A stretch of 64,000 nucleotides of DNA from assembly GCA_030267565.1 (NCBI GenBank), contig BRXU01000017.1, positions 2,388,501 to 2,452,500 on the forward strand. The letters are read 5' to 3'. The stretch comes from Pleodorina starrii (lineage: Eukaryota > Chlorophyta > Chlorophyceae > Chlamydomonadales > Volvocaceae). This document shows, one piece after another, positions 54,501-64,000 of the stretch (position 1 is its first letter; each line of letters starts with the position of its first letter). Made by a program: the position numbers and the translations under genes. The notes beneath the pieces are model-generated. The model had not been told where the DNA came from. It ran no database searches and saw only the letters and a program-made list of their open reading frames with translations.

Positions 54501-57500
54501 GCATGTCGCACCCGGCAGCAGCCCCGGCGACGTGGCGGCGGCGGCAGCCGCCGCCGGAGGAGCAGGTGGTGGCGGTGGCGGTGATTGGAGGCGAGCGTGC
54601 GGTTTCGCTGCCGCTGAGGCTACTGCTGCCGCCGGCGGCGGCGCCGTCGGTTGCGGGCGGGGCGGTCCGCGGGGCGCCCTCCGACCGGAGCTGTGCTACC
54701 GCGGACTGACGCGCATGCAGACCTTCAGCATCAAGGTGGGGTTCTGGGGTAGAGCTGCGGGTGGGCGCAACTGTGCACGAGACCGGCAGGGTAACTACCG
54801 AAATGCCCCTTCCTGCCGTTTGTGTCGCAACGCACCCCGCCGGCACGCCCCAGCCCGCCCCTGCCCGTCTTACCGCCCCAGCCCGCCCACGCAGTACCGC
54901 CGCGCCAGCCGCCCCACCGGGTATTATCTTGGTGCCTGGCTGCTGATGTGCCACCAGTACACAGTTTATCATTCCTGCCCCTTAGGAAAGCCCCTTCCCG
55001 GTTCCGTGCCCCTCCCGGTTTCGGTCCACCCCAGGTGCACCACCCCACCGGCACGCACGACGAGTACGCGTCCCGCCTAGCCAGCGCCGTGGCGCCGCTG
55101 CTGTTCCCGCTGGCCAGCCCCCACCCCCACCACCATGGCGCCATCCCCGCCACCGCCGCGCGCGTGCGCATGATTGGCGAGGCACCTGCGCCCGTGGCCG
55201 ACAGCGCCGCTGCCGCCACCGCATCCGGCGGCGTCCCCGCCGTGTCGGCGGCGGCGCCGGCGCACCGCCAGGAGCTGGCGTTCACCGCCGCTGCGGCGTC
55301 GCTTCCGGCCACGGGCGGCGTCGGATCCCGCAGCGGCGGGTTTGTGGTGGTGGAGGGCTGCGTGCAGCTGATCGCCTGGGTGCGGGGTCTGGACGGCGAA
55401 ATGACCCAACAGGTCGTGGAGTTGGACGAGCAGCTGGCGACGGCGATGGGCCTGGACGCCTCAGCGGTCGCGTCGCTCGTGCAACAGCAGCAGAGCCAGC
55501 AGCCACAGCCGCAGGACCAGCAGCAGAGCCAGCAGCAGCAGCAGGAGATCCAGGGCGCCGGCAGCGACGGCGGCAGCGACGGCGGCGGCGTCCTCGTGGT
55601 CCCGCAGATGGCTCCGGACGCGCAGTGCAGCGAGGTCGCCGCGGCGGAGCTGTTGGTGCCGTCGCCGGCGGCGGGATGGCTGGCGCCGGCTGGCCCGCCG
55701 CCGCTGCCGCCGCCGCCGCTCGGCGCGGAGCTGCACCAAGCGCTGCCGCAGCTGCTGCCCGACGCGGCCTGCCTGGGGCCCTGGACGGTGCAAGGACCCA
55801 CGGGTCGGCTGGACGCGTTCAACAACCAGGAGCAGCTCCAGAACCAGAATCACCAGCACCAGAGCCAGCAGCAGCACCTGCCGGGCAACGCGCTCCCACA
55901 GCCGACGTTTGCCCCGCTGCAGCAGGCGGCGGCGGCGCAAGCCGCAGCGCCCCTGGCCGCTGCGGCGGCGGCGGCGCCGCCATGCGGCGGCGGCGGTGGC
56001 GGTGGGCCCATCACGGTGGAGTGCGCCTGGACGCCCTGCGTGGCCATCGCGCCCGCCGGCGCGCCGCCGACGGAGCTGGAGCTGGGGCTGACCTCCGCCG
56101 TGGCGCAGACGCTGCGACTGCTGCTGGTGCAGCACGGCGTGCTGCTGGCGGACTACACCTGCGTGCTGGGCGAGGGCGCGCAGCTGCTGCTGCTGCCGGT
56201 GCCGCCGCAGCCGGCGCCGTCGGTGCTGCAGCTCGTCTTCGCGCCCGCCGCCGGCGCCGCCACGCCCAGCAGCCCGCTGCTGTACGACATCGCGACGCTG
56301 CTGTGCGTGCCGGGCGAGGTGGCGGGCGAGCTGGCGCAGCTGAGCCAGGTCATGCTCATGGAGTACGGCAGCGGTACGGCAGCGGCGGCGGCTGCGGCCA
56401 GCGGTGCCGCGTGGCGCGACCACTACGCGCCGCTCATTTCCGACATGGCGTACCTGATGGAGCGGGCGGAACTGGCGGCGGCGACGCGTGCCGCCGCTGC
56501 CACCGGCGTCGGCGTCGGCGGCGTCGGCGGGGATCTGGCCGCGCTGGCGGCAGCTGCCGCCGCCAACGGCCCGTCGGCCGTGCTGCGCGTTGCGCAGCAG
56601 CTGGTGCAGTACCTGGAGGCCAACGGTATGCCGGCCTCAGCGCAGTTTGTCGTAAGTACGGCACACGATGCGCTGCAGCTGCACGTCCTGCTTGCCGCCG
56701 GGGGCCAGGCGGCGGCGGGCGCCGGCGTTGGCGCCAGCGGCGAGCCGCTGACGGCGGCGCCGCCGCCGCCGCCGGGACTTGCCGACGCTGTCGGAGGCGG
56801 CAACGTCGGCTGGCCCGCGCTAGAGTACGCGAGCGCGCCGCCGCCGGGCCCGCTTGCGGCGGTGGGCGTCGAGTCGCCGCCTTTCACGAGCGTCAGCAGC
56901 ATCCCGACCAGCGACGCTCTGACCGAATGGGAAGACTGCCAGTCGGAGGAGGAGGAGGACGGCCAGTACCGCGGAAGCAGCAGCGGCCGGGAGATGATGC
57001 CGCGGCTGTCCTCCACTGCCGCCGCCGCGCCGCCAGACCACGGGCGAAGCTTTTCCCGGGAGAGCAGCCGGGAGCTGCAGCAGCAGCAGCAGCCGCGGCC
57101 AGCCCCTGCGCTCTTCAGCCCCTTCGCGGCGGCGATGGCGCCATGGCCGTCCAGCAGCGGCAGTAGCGATGAGGAGGAGGAGAAGGCAGCCCCCGAGACC
57201 GGTGGCGAGCAACAGTCGGCGGCACCTCGGACGGAGGACGCATCCGCGGCGTCGCCCACGCCGCCGCGGCCGCCGCCGCCGATCAACATGTCCGCGATGC
57301 AACAGAGCCCCTTCGCTGCCGCCATGACACCGTGGCCTGACACCGACGCTGACACTGACGACGGCCAAGGCGAGGAGGAGGCCGAGGCGGCGGAGCAGGC
57401 GGAGGGAGCGACGGCGCCGCCGCTGAAGCCGCGGCCGGTGCTGCCGTCACCGTTCGCGGCGGCCATGGCGCCGTGGGGCTTCGATGAGGAGCCGCCACCA

Positions 57501-60500
57501 CCGAGCGAGGAGGCGAGGAGCGACGGCGCGGAGGGAATCGTGCCACCGTCCGCGCCTGGCATCGCGGCGGGGCAGGAGCAGGCAATGGTGGCGAGGGCGG
57601 CGTCAGCCCGGCTGCCGGCGGCGGCAGCGGCGGCGGCTTCGCCTGCCGTCGGAGGCGACGCGGCGGCGCGCATGGGCTCCTTCGAGCTCAAGCTGCCTGC
57701 GGGCCTGTACTCGCCCTTTGCGGCCGCCATGGCGCCCTGGCCGGAGAGTGACTCGGAGGAGGACGAGGCGGGCGGTGAAGGACCGGGAGAGCAGCTGCAG
57801 TCGCGGCTGGAGCCACCCGCGGCCGCGGTGGCAGGTGGCGGCCAAGCGGGCGACGGAGAGTACCACCCTTTGTTGGGCGCAGCCGCAGCGGCCAGCGGGC
57901 AGCCATCCTGCGAGCTCGCAAGTCCCTTTTCGACGGCCATGGCCACGTGGGCCGGTCCCGGTCCCGGCGGCGGCGGCGCGGGCGCGGGAGACGGCAGCGC
58001 CAGCGGCGGCGCCGGCCGGCACGTCCCAGCGACGGCGCTCAGCGGCGCGGTGCTGCCTCCGCAGCCGCAGCCGCTGCCGCCGCGCGGCGGCGGCGCGGCG
58101 GCGAGCCCCTTTGCCCTCTTGGCTGGCTTCCGGCCCTTTGGGGAAGATGACGCTGATGACGCCGATGCCGACGTCGATGCCGACGTCGACGCTGATGTGG
58201 AGCTCGCGGCGCACGGGCCTCTTGGCCTCGACGAGCTTGGCGGCCGGGACTCGTCGAGCGCAGCGCCGGAGGCGGTGGCGGCGGTGGCGCCACGCGTTGG
58301 GCACGTCTCCTGGGACGGAGGCCCTGGCGGCTACGGCTACGGCTACGATGGTGGTGGTGGTTTTGGCGGGCCTCCTTACCCGGCCCGGCGGCGGGGTGCA
58401 CGCGGCGGCGGCGGCGGCGGATGCGCCGCCGCGCCGGCGGTGTCGTGGTGCAGCGGCCGCGTGTCGGCGGCGCTGATGACCCAATCCTACGACACGAGCT
58501 CGTCGCCGTTCAGTGGCCACACGACGGGCGAAGTCAAGCACGACGTCGGCGCCGCGCCGACGCTGCTGCTGCCGCCGCCGCTGGAGTCCGAGGCTGAGGC
58601 TGAGGCGGGCTGCGAAGGCACGGAGGCCGTGGCGGCGGCTGGTGGTGACGAGGCCGGCGTGTTGTCAGGTGCGTACGTGCGTTGCTTGCCGCTGTGGGGC
58701 TGCTCCGCGGCGGTGGGGCTGCTCCGCGGCGGTAGGGCTGCTCCGCGGCGGTCTGGGAGGGGCCAGACCGCCTCTCTGGGTAGCGCCGAGCACCAGGTGG
58801 AGGACGGTTGGCGGAGGGGGCGGGAAATACGGTGGGTCAGCGGCCTCTTGACAGCAGCCTCCCATCGTGCGTCGCTTGTTCCAACGCTCCCCGGAAGCCC
58901 CGTGTAGGCCCCCGGGTGAAAAGGTGAAGAGCTTCCGCTTCCACTACCGCTGCCGCAGGATCGGAGAACGCCGCTGAAGCGGCCGCTGCAGCCTGCCAGC
59001 CGTTCAGCAGCATTGACACAGCGGGCAGCTCCTCCTGCGCAACGTGTGAATCCTCCCAGGCTGACGCCGCAGCCGGCGGCAGTGGCGGTGGCGGCGACGG
59101 CGGCGGCAGCCACACGCTCTCCCTGCTGACCGGCCGACGGGTGCTGCGCGCGGTGCACGACTGCTGCTTCGGCTACCCGTCCGTGTACGCCGCCGCGGCG
59201 GCGCCTGCGGCGCCCGCCGCGGGCGGTGCGATGACTGCAACAGACGAGAAGGCAGCGGCCGCATCGAAGTTCGCCACCGCCGCCGGCGACGTCCAAGGCT
59301 GCGGCATCCAGTCGTCGATGGTCACCGCCGCCGCCGCTGGCGGCGGCGTCGGCGGCGGCAAGCGGCGGCGCAGTCCGGAGGCCATGTACGGCCTGTACTA
59401 CGCGCGGCAGGCGCTTGCGCTGGACGGCTACACGCTGGCGTACATTTGCGCCAAGACGGTGGTTTGTCTGGGGATACCTTACGTCACCTCCGGCAACCTC
59501 GACAGGCACGAGCTACTGGTGAGGCCTTACGGCGGGGGTGGTGTACCTCCCAAAAAGAGCGCCCCCGGTTCAGGGCCCCCGGTTCAGGGATGCCAGGGAA
59601 GCGCCCCCGGTTCAGGGATGTCGGGGAAGCCCCATATCCTTCGACGCTCCAGCTGTAAAAGCCCGACGCGCCCGACTCGTCCTTCCGCCGCTCTCGCTCT
59701 ATTCCCGCACTTCCCGCTCTCTCTCTCTTGCAACTTCCCTTTCCCTCCGCCCTCCAACCCGCAGCTGGTCGGCCCGCACCTGCTGCTGCGCATCCTGGCC
59801 TTCGCCCCCAAGGCCATAGCGCTGCTCTCCGCCGCCCTGGCGCGCGCCCCCGCGCTGCTGCGCGCCGGCGAGCATGCCGCGGCAGCGGGAGGCTCGGAGA
59901 GGCGCCGCCGCGCGCCGCCGCACCGCCGGCCGTCGCTGTATGCCGCCGCCGACCCGCCGTGGGCGGTGGCGTGGCGGCAGGCGTGGGTGCTGGCGTGTGG
60001 CTACCTGGAGATGGCGGTGCTGACGCTGCCGATGGCGCTGGGTTGGCTGCCGGTGCCCGGCAGTCTGGAGCAGCGGCTGCGGGGGCTGGGGCTGGAGGTG
60101 CTGATGGACGGCATCCAGCGCAACGCATTCGACCAGGTGTGCGTGTGTGTACGTGTGTCTCTTACGTTGCGTTGCGTGCTGGGTACGGTACTGATGGGTT
60201 TTTTATTTTCCGCCGCCGCCCCCGCCTGCCCTACATTCCCCCAGGGAAGACATTTCTATTATGGACGCCATCACCTACCGTTCTCGGGCTTCGGCTTACC
60301 GGTATCCGTGGATAATTTCACCACACCCCCATCACCATCCCATTCCCCCCTCAGGTCCGCACGCTCCGCCGCCTGCCGCTGCACACGCTGCACTGCGCGC
60401 TGCTGTACCTGCTGGCGGCCCACCAGCTGCACATCCCCCACGCCCTGGCGCGCATCTTCCTCATCTGGCTGTTTGGCTTCGTGACCTGCGTGGTCGTGGA

Positions 60501-60675
60501 GGTGCCGCGCCGCGTGGACTTTGCAGTGCTGCACTGCCCGCAGCCGCCGCAGCCGCTGCCGGAGGCGGCGGTGGCGGCCGCGGGGCAGCCTCGGCGCGGC
60601 TGCGATACTGCCGTGGCGGCGGCGGCGGCGGCGGCTGGAAAGGGTAATGCGGCGTCGGTGCAGGGAGCGGCTTGA
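51520..60675 (+). CDS. Giant multi-pass membrane protein with SPFAAAMAPWP repeats
   Basis: Seven exons join in phase: 51520-52188, 52642-53004, 53386-54735, 55035-58668, 58959-59518, 59765-60136 and 60355-60675, for about 2,422 residues. An internal ATG at 51766 is an alternative start. A soluble N-terminus (WNLEFADPQLEARFCNFLAR) precedes four likely membrane spans (for example YNALAMLLVAAWLLALAAA and AVLLPLSLLPICYWWW). A long low-complexity region follows, interrupted by conserved-looking blocks: RGLTRMQTFSIK, VHHPTGTHDEYASRLASAVA, GFVVVEGCVQLIAWVRG and ELGLTSAVAQTLRLLLVQHG. Then come six SPFAAAMAPWP-acidic repeats (57112-58135). About four more spans end the protein (WVLACGYLEMAVLTLPMALG; IFLIWLFGFVTCVVVEV). 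The C-terminal tail is Ala-rich. I do not recognise the family; the topology suggests a large receptor, channel-like or scaffold protein in an internal or plasma membrane. Confidence 0.78.
57112..58135 (+). repeat. Six copies of an SPFAAAMAPWP-plus-acidic motif
   Basis: Copies begin near 57115 (SPFAAAMAPWPSSSG), 57304 (SPFAAAMTPWPDTDA), 57442 (SPFAAAMAPWGFDEE), 57709 (SPFAAAMAPWPESDS), 57918 (SPFSTAMATWAGPG) and 58099 (SPFALLAGFRPFGED). Most are followed by Asp/Glu runs. Spacing varies from about 46 to 90 residues and the DNA between copies differs, so this is a kept peptide motif, not a recent DNA tandem repeat. Confidence 0.9.
60285..60318 (+). repeat. Intronic motif copy 5, diverged (giant membrane protein, last intron)
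   Basis: TCGGGCTTCGGCTTACC, then GGTATCCGTGGATAATTTC resembles the other copies with a short insertion. It is on the gene strand, about 40 bases before the last acceptor at 60354. Confidence 0.6.
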
Positions 60676-60935
60676 TAGGGGTCTGGTGGATACGCGTGGT
60701 TGTTGAGTGGGTGGGTAGACCGTAGGCGGGCCTTGGTTGCCCGGTAGTGCGTAACGGTCGTTTGACGTAGCGATGGCGACCCCGGCGGTGTTCGGGGCTC
60801 GTCCTCGTACTTCGGCGAGGCGAGGCCGTGTAGAGGCGGCGCGCCGTTTGTTTCTCTTGGCGCCACACTTTTTAACCCCAGAAAAAGTTTTGGACGTGCG
60901 CGTGTGGGTACCGGGTAGCAGCATCCGGCGGCGGC

Positions 60936-60940
60936 TGTAA
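60936..60940 (+). terminator. Candidate TGTAA polyadenylation signal
   Basis: TGTAA lies about 260 bases after the giant membrane protein stop, matching the distance seen for small membrane protein B. Confidence 0.5.
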
Positions 60941-60987
60941 CCTGGCACCGTGCGGTCTGCAGTCTGCTGCGCCACCGCGCGCTGGGA

Positions 60988-61075
60988 GAGCTACACTGTA
61001 TGCCTTATGCTTTATGATGTATGGCCCCGCAGAGCTACACTGCATGCCTTATGCTTTATGATGTATGCCCCGCAA
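60988..61075. repeat. 44-base tandem duplication
   Basis: Two copies of a unit starting GAGCTACACTG and containing CTTATGCTTTATGATGTATG differ at two or three positions. Confidence 0.95.
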
Positions 61076-62083
61076 GCCGCAGTGTGTAGGTATATGGGGG
61101 GAGGGCTAGGAATGCCGCACTTGTGCAGACCCTGGCTGTCGTGCGCATTCGGATGGATGGCTCGGCCGAGTTGTGTTGTGTACCGTATTTGGCATACTGC
61201 CGCGCAAGTAGCGTCTAGGTGAGCAGGCGGCATGGAATGTCCCTTGGGGTAGCATACCTCTTTTTTCATAGCAGCACGTCTGTAAGAACTGTACGGGCTG
61301 AGGCATTTGTTTGAGCGGGCGAGCAACGAAAGTGGTGTCTTGCGGGGCTATTTTTAACGTTTTTTCGTGGGGGCTATACCATATTCCGGGGAGGGACAAC
61401 GGTGTTCCACGGGTCCGCCGTTGTGTGCCCATTGCAACACGGCAGGGCACCCCTCCTGCCGTCATCCCCCCGGCGTGCCACTCAGTTGGTGTGGTGTGGC
61501 AATGGGCGCAAGCGCCGTGTACGTGGCGTGTGCAGCAGGAAGCGCTCAACGGATGCCTGGGCGCAGCTCGCGTGCATACCTCCATTGAAGTTAGGGGCTT
61601 CGAGAGCACCCCCGTTCTCCTTTAACCCTAATAACCCTTTGGGGTTTTGCATTTCGAAGGGCCCTGAACTCGTGGGTCGGAAGGTTCTAGAGTTGCTTTA
61701 GGGTTTGGACCCGTGGGTCGGCAAGGGCGTACGGAATCTGCACTGAACACGATTGCTGCGCGCAATCCGGCTTTCCCTCCTGCGAAATGCCCTATAGCTT
61801 GCGCCGCTGCTGATTGTTCTCGAAGGATCGCTGTAAGAACCGTTTCCGCTGTAGGTGTTTTGGTTGCGTAGGCGGGTTGCACTGTGCATGGTCGGGTGTT
61901 GGGTTGAGGAGGATGGTTGAGGAGGACGGAAGGTTTCAACCGGCGTGCTGCGCGGGCGGCCCCGCGAATCGCCAACCTTGTTGCCGCGCGTCTACCGCGC
62001 CCATTGGATCGACCGGCCTCATCGAAGGCCGTCGCCGCCGCTGCATCGTGTAATACTGTCCATATATCACGAGTTCGTCCGCG

Positions 62084-62172
62084 TACATGGTAAGATATGC
62101 GCTAGGTACGTCCGCACACGTGGTAAGATGTCAGATGCACGATATGCACGCCCACATACGTGGTAAGATGTA
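62084..62172. repeat. Three spaced ACGTGGTAAGATG repeats
   Basis: TACATGGTAAGATATG, CACGTGGTAAGATGTC and TACGTGGTAAGATGTA lie about 33 to 40 bases apart. The middle copy contains a CACGTG palindrome. A regulatory or decayed-repeat origin is equally possible. Confidence 0.75.
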
Positions 62173-62389
62173 CGAGAGGTAAGAGTCCAAGTCCTCAAGT
62201 CCGAGCATGTAATCAACTGGGGTCCACTGAAAAACGATTCGCTCGTATCATGCGGCCGCTCGCAACAGAAAACATACCGGTAACGAGGCCCCGCTACTCA
62301 CTGACGGGGGCAAGACTGCCGTGCCCACTTGCAGCGCGTTGTCGTAACACACCCTGAACTCCGGTCCCCTAGCTGGGCGCTGCACTGCG

Positions 62390-64000
62390 TCAGACCGCCC
62401 CAGACCGCGCCACCACGCGCTGCATCACGGCCTCCAGCTCCGCGAAGCGGCGCTCCGCCTCCAGCAGCGCCGCGGTCTTGGCCTGCACCTCCACCACCAG
62501 AGCCTGCAAGCTCTGCAGGCCGGCCGGTGGGCACCAGCAGCCCACGCCACAAGGCAACACAGACGGCAGAGCGCACTACCTGTTGGTGCAGTGCTTTGGG
62601 GGCGAAGCCGGGAGCACTTTGACAGAGCGCGCAAGGCCACACAGGGCGGCAGCGGGGCAAAGGCGAAGCGGCGAGCTACCGGAAACGGCAGAGGATGGGA
62701 ATTGGAAGATAAAAGGCGGGAGGCTGCGACGCAAACGCGCTGCCATTGCGTCATGTAAGATGTAACACGTATGAGATGCCGGTACCTTCTTGTACTCGAC
62801 GTCCGCCTGCAGCAGGCTGTCACGTAGCTGCGCCAGCGTGCGGTCGCGGCTGCCCAGCCCCTCCTCTAGCCCTCGTATCCGCTCCTCGTAGACGGCGCTG
62901 CGGATGGCATGATACGGGACAGACAGACACACACACGCTTCATCGGCTATGACACCAATACGTGGCCCTCGACTGACAACCACCTGCCCCTGGAGCCTAT
63001 ATAACAACTATATAGGCCAGTCCCATCCCGCACACCTGCGAAGGCGGGGGCGTATCAGGACCTATTGCGTCCCTGCCCACAGTGCCGTTCGATGACCCCT
63101 GTACCAAGCGACGCTGGGCTGACGCTCTCCCTTCAGCGTGTGCGCCCCAGACCACTCCGCATGCCCGCGCGCATGTGAACAGGAGACCCGTGGGGTGCGC
63201 GCGGCCCACCGCCTGCAGCACGGGCCCAGAGACACCCACCGGACCGAATCGGCGCTGGCGCCCGCCTGCAGCGACGCCACCAGCCGCTCCGCCGCCCGCA
63301 GGGAGGCCTCAAGCTCCAGCACGCGAGCCTCGGCGCTGTCCCGAGAACGCGCCATCCGCTCGAGCATGGCCTGTCACACAAGTCACCAGCGAGGCAGGGG
63401 GTGCAGGAGGAATCGACAGGGGGCTCAGGGGAACCGTGCCAATTGTAGCGGTGTGGGCCCCGTTTGGACTACACCTGACCACGGCATCAGTGCGCCATGC
63501 CTCTGCGCTTGAGCCCCGTGGGAAGGCGAATATGGAGGCAGGGCTCTGAGCTTTGTAAGTAAGTATTCGACATCCAGAAGCGCCAGCTCCCCGCCTTGCT
63601 GCATGATGATGCGCGCAGCCGGGCTGCTTGCACGTCCTGCATCTGGCACGCGTTAAGACTGTGGCCTGGCCGCGCAGGAAGCGGGGCGCACGGTGGAAAC
63701 CCCTTCGCCCTTCCTCCCTGCCGCCCCTTACGGCGGCTGTCACACGGCGGTCGCTGCCGTACCTGCAGGTCTTGTACCTGGCGCTGCTCCTGGTTCCGCC
63801 GCGCCTCCATGGACCGTGTGATTGACAGCACCTCGCTCTCCTTTTCGCTCTTGGCCTGCGAGGCAAACGCAAAGGGGCGCGCACAGTAACGGCGCGGAGC
63901 TTTGGTTCTCTTCTCCGAGGGTGCTCCTGCCCGTTCAGCTTGCGCTTCCGATAGGGCAAAAGTACGTGTTGCTGCTGTGCTGCTGCACAGGCGCGACGGC
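62390..64000 (-). CDS. Coiled-coil protein, 5' end outside window
   Basis: Minus-strand exons are 63763-63855, 63240-63370, 62786-62897 and 62390-62512 (TGA at 62390), all joining in phase. The gene runs from beyond base 64000. Visible sequence is heptad-rich and charged: KSEKESEVLSITRSMEARRN, AMLERMARSRDSAEARVLEL, YEERIRGLEEGLGSRDRTLA, then VVEVQAKTAALLEAERRFAE and a short end MQRVVARSGAV. These predict a long alpha-helical coiled coil, as in centrosomal, ciliary or Golgi scaffold proteins; no family can be named. A further exon may lie at about 63560-63640 (MQQGGELALLDVEYLL), but I found no clean donor for it and exons on either side already match in phase without it. Confidence 0.7.

Larger units (their letters stand above)
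60676..62389. other. Convergent intergenic region
   Basis: It holds the 3' UTRs of the giant membrane protein and the coiled-coil protein. Contents seen: a TGTAA at 60936, a 44-base tandem duplication (60988-61075) and three spaced ACGTGGTAAGATG copies (62084-62172). No supported ORF. Confidence 0.45.

Noticed and set aside
54822..55034. Treating the 54822-58907 frame as a single exon gene
   Set aside because: The first 70 residues are a Pro-rich intron read-through; the acceptor CCCAG at 55034 matches the phase-0 donor at 54736.
1..64000. tRNA, rRNA, CRISPR arrays, bacterial operons or intact transposons
   Set aside because: I saw no cloverleaf with promoter boxes, no rRNA sequence, no spacer-repeat array and no transposase or reverse transcriptase motif in any frame.

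Overview
This window reads as nuclear DNA of a chlamydomonadalean (volvocine-type) green alga. The evidence is very GC-rich, intron-dense genes with GT-AG (and two GC-AG) splicing, many intronic simple repeats, enormous Ala/Gln/Gly/His homopolymer tracts inside otherwise conserved proteins, TGTAA hexamer-like signals a few hundred bases after some stop codons, and conserved eukaryotic genes that read through correctly only when spliced. I assembled gene models by hand from splice sites, reading phase and known family sequences; exon lists are in the entries.

Layout: (1) 1-695, minus: 3'-partial single-pass membrane protein. (2) 1225-15069, plus: plant-type PAP/OAS1-like nucleotidyltransferase whose conserved ~390-residue core is followed by ~2,970 residues of low-complexity sequence. 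(3) 15949-17423, plus: S40/DUF584 senescence-regulator-like protein. (4) 19919-20580+ (minus) and 21029-21921 (plus): the two membrane-anchor subunits of mitochondrial succinate dehydrogenase, SDHD and SDHC, head to head. (5) 23038-35826, minus: the splicing factor SMU1, 14 exons, 513 residues; intron 12 is 6.4 kb and holds 3.4 tandem copies of a 1.79-kb repeat, with diverged relatives in introns 7 and 9. (6) 36738-37616 (minus) and 38145-39243 (plus): two very small, apparently paralogous membrane proteins, head to head. (7) 41271-44665, minus: WW-like-domain protein of unknown function. (8) 45442-49662, plus: class B DnaJ/HSP40 co-chaperone, divergent from (7). (9) 51520-60675, plus: giant (about 2,420 residues) multi-pass membrane protein with a repeated SPFAAAMAPWP-acidic motif. 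(10) 62390-64000, minus: coiled-coil protein, 5' end outside the window.

Functionally these are unrelated housekeeping and lineage-specific genes rather than one pathway, except for the SDHC/SDHD pair, which make the same complex II membrane anchor. Four gene pairs are divergent with short shared upstream regions. The strongest non-genic signals are the SMU1 intronic array and its dispersed relatives, and a roughly 27-base motif that recurs just upstream of 3' splice sites in introns of three different genes, always on the transcribed strand.
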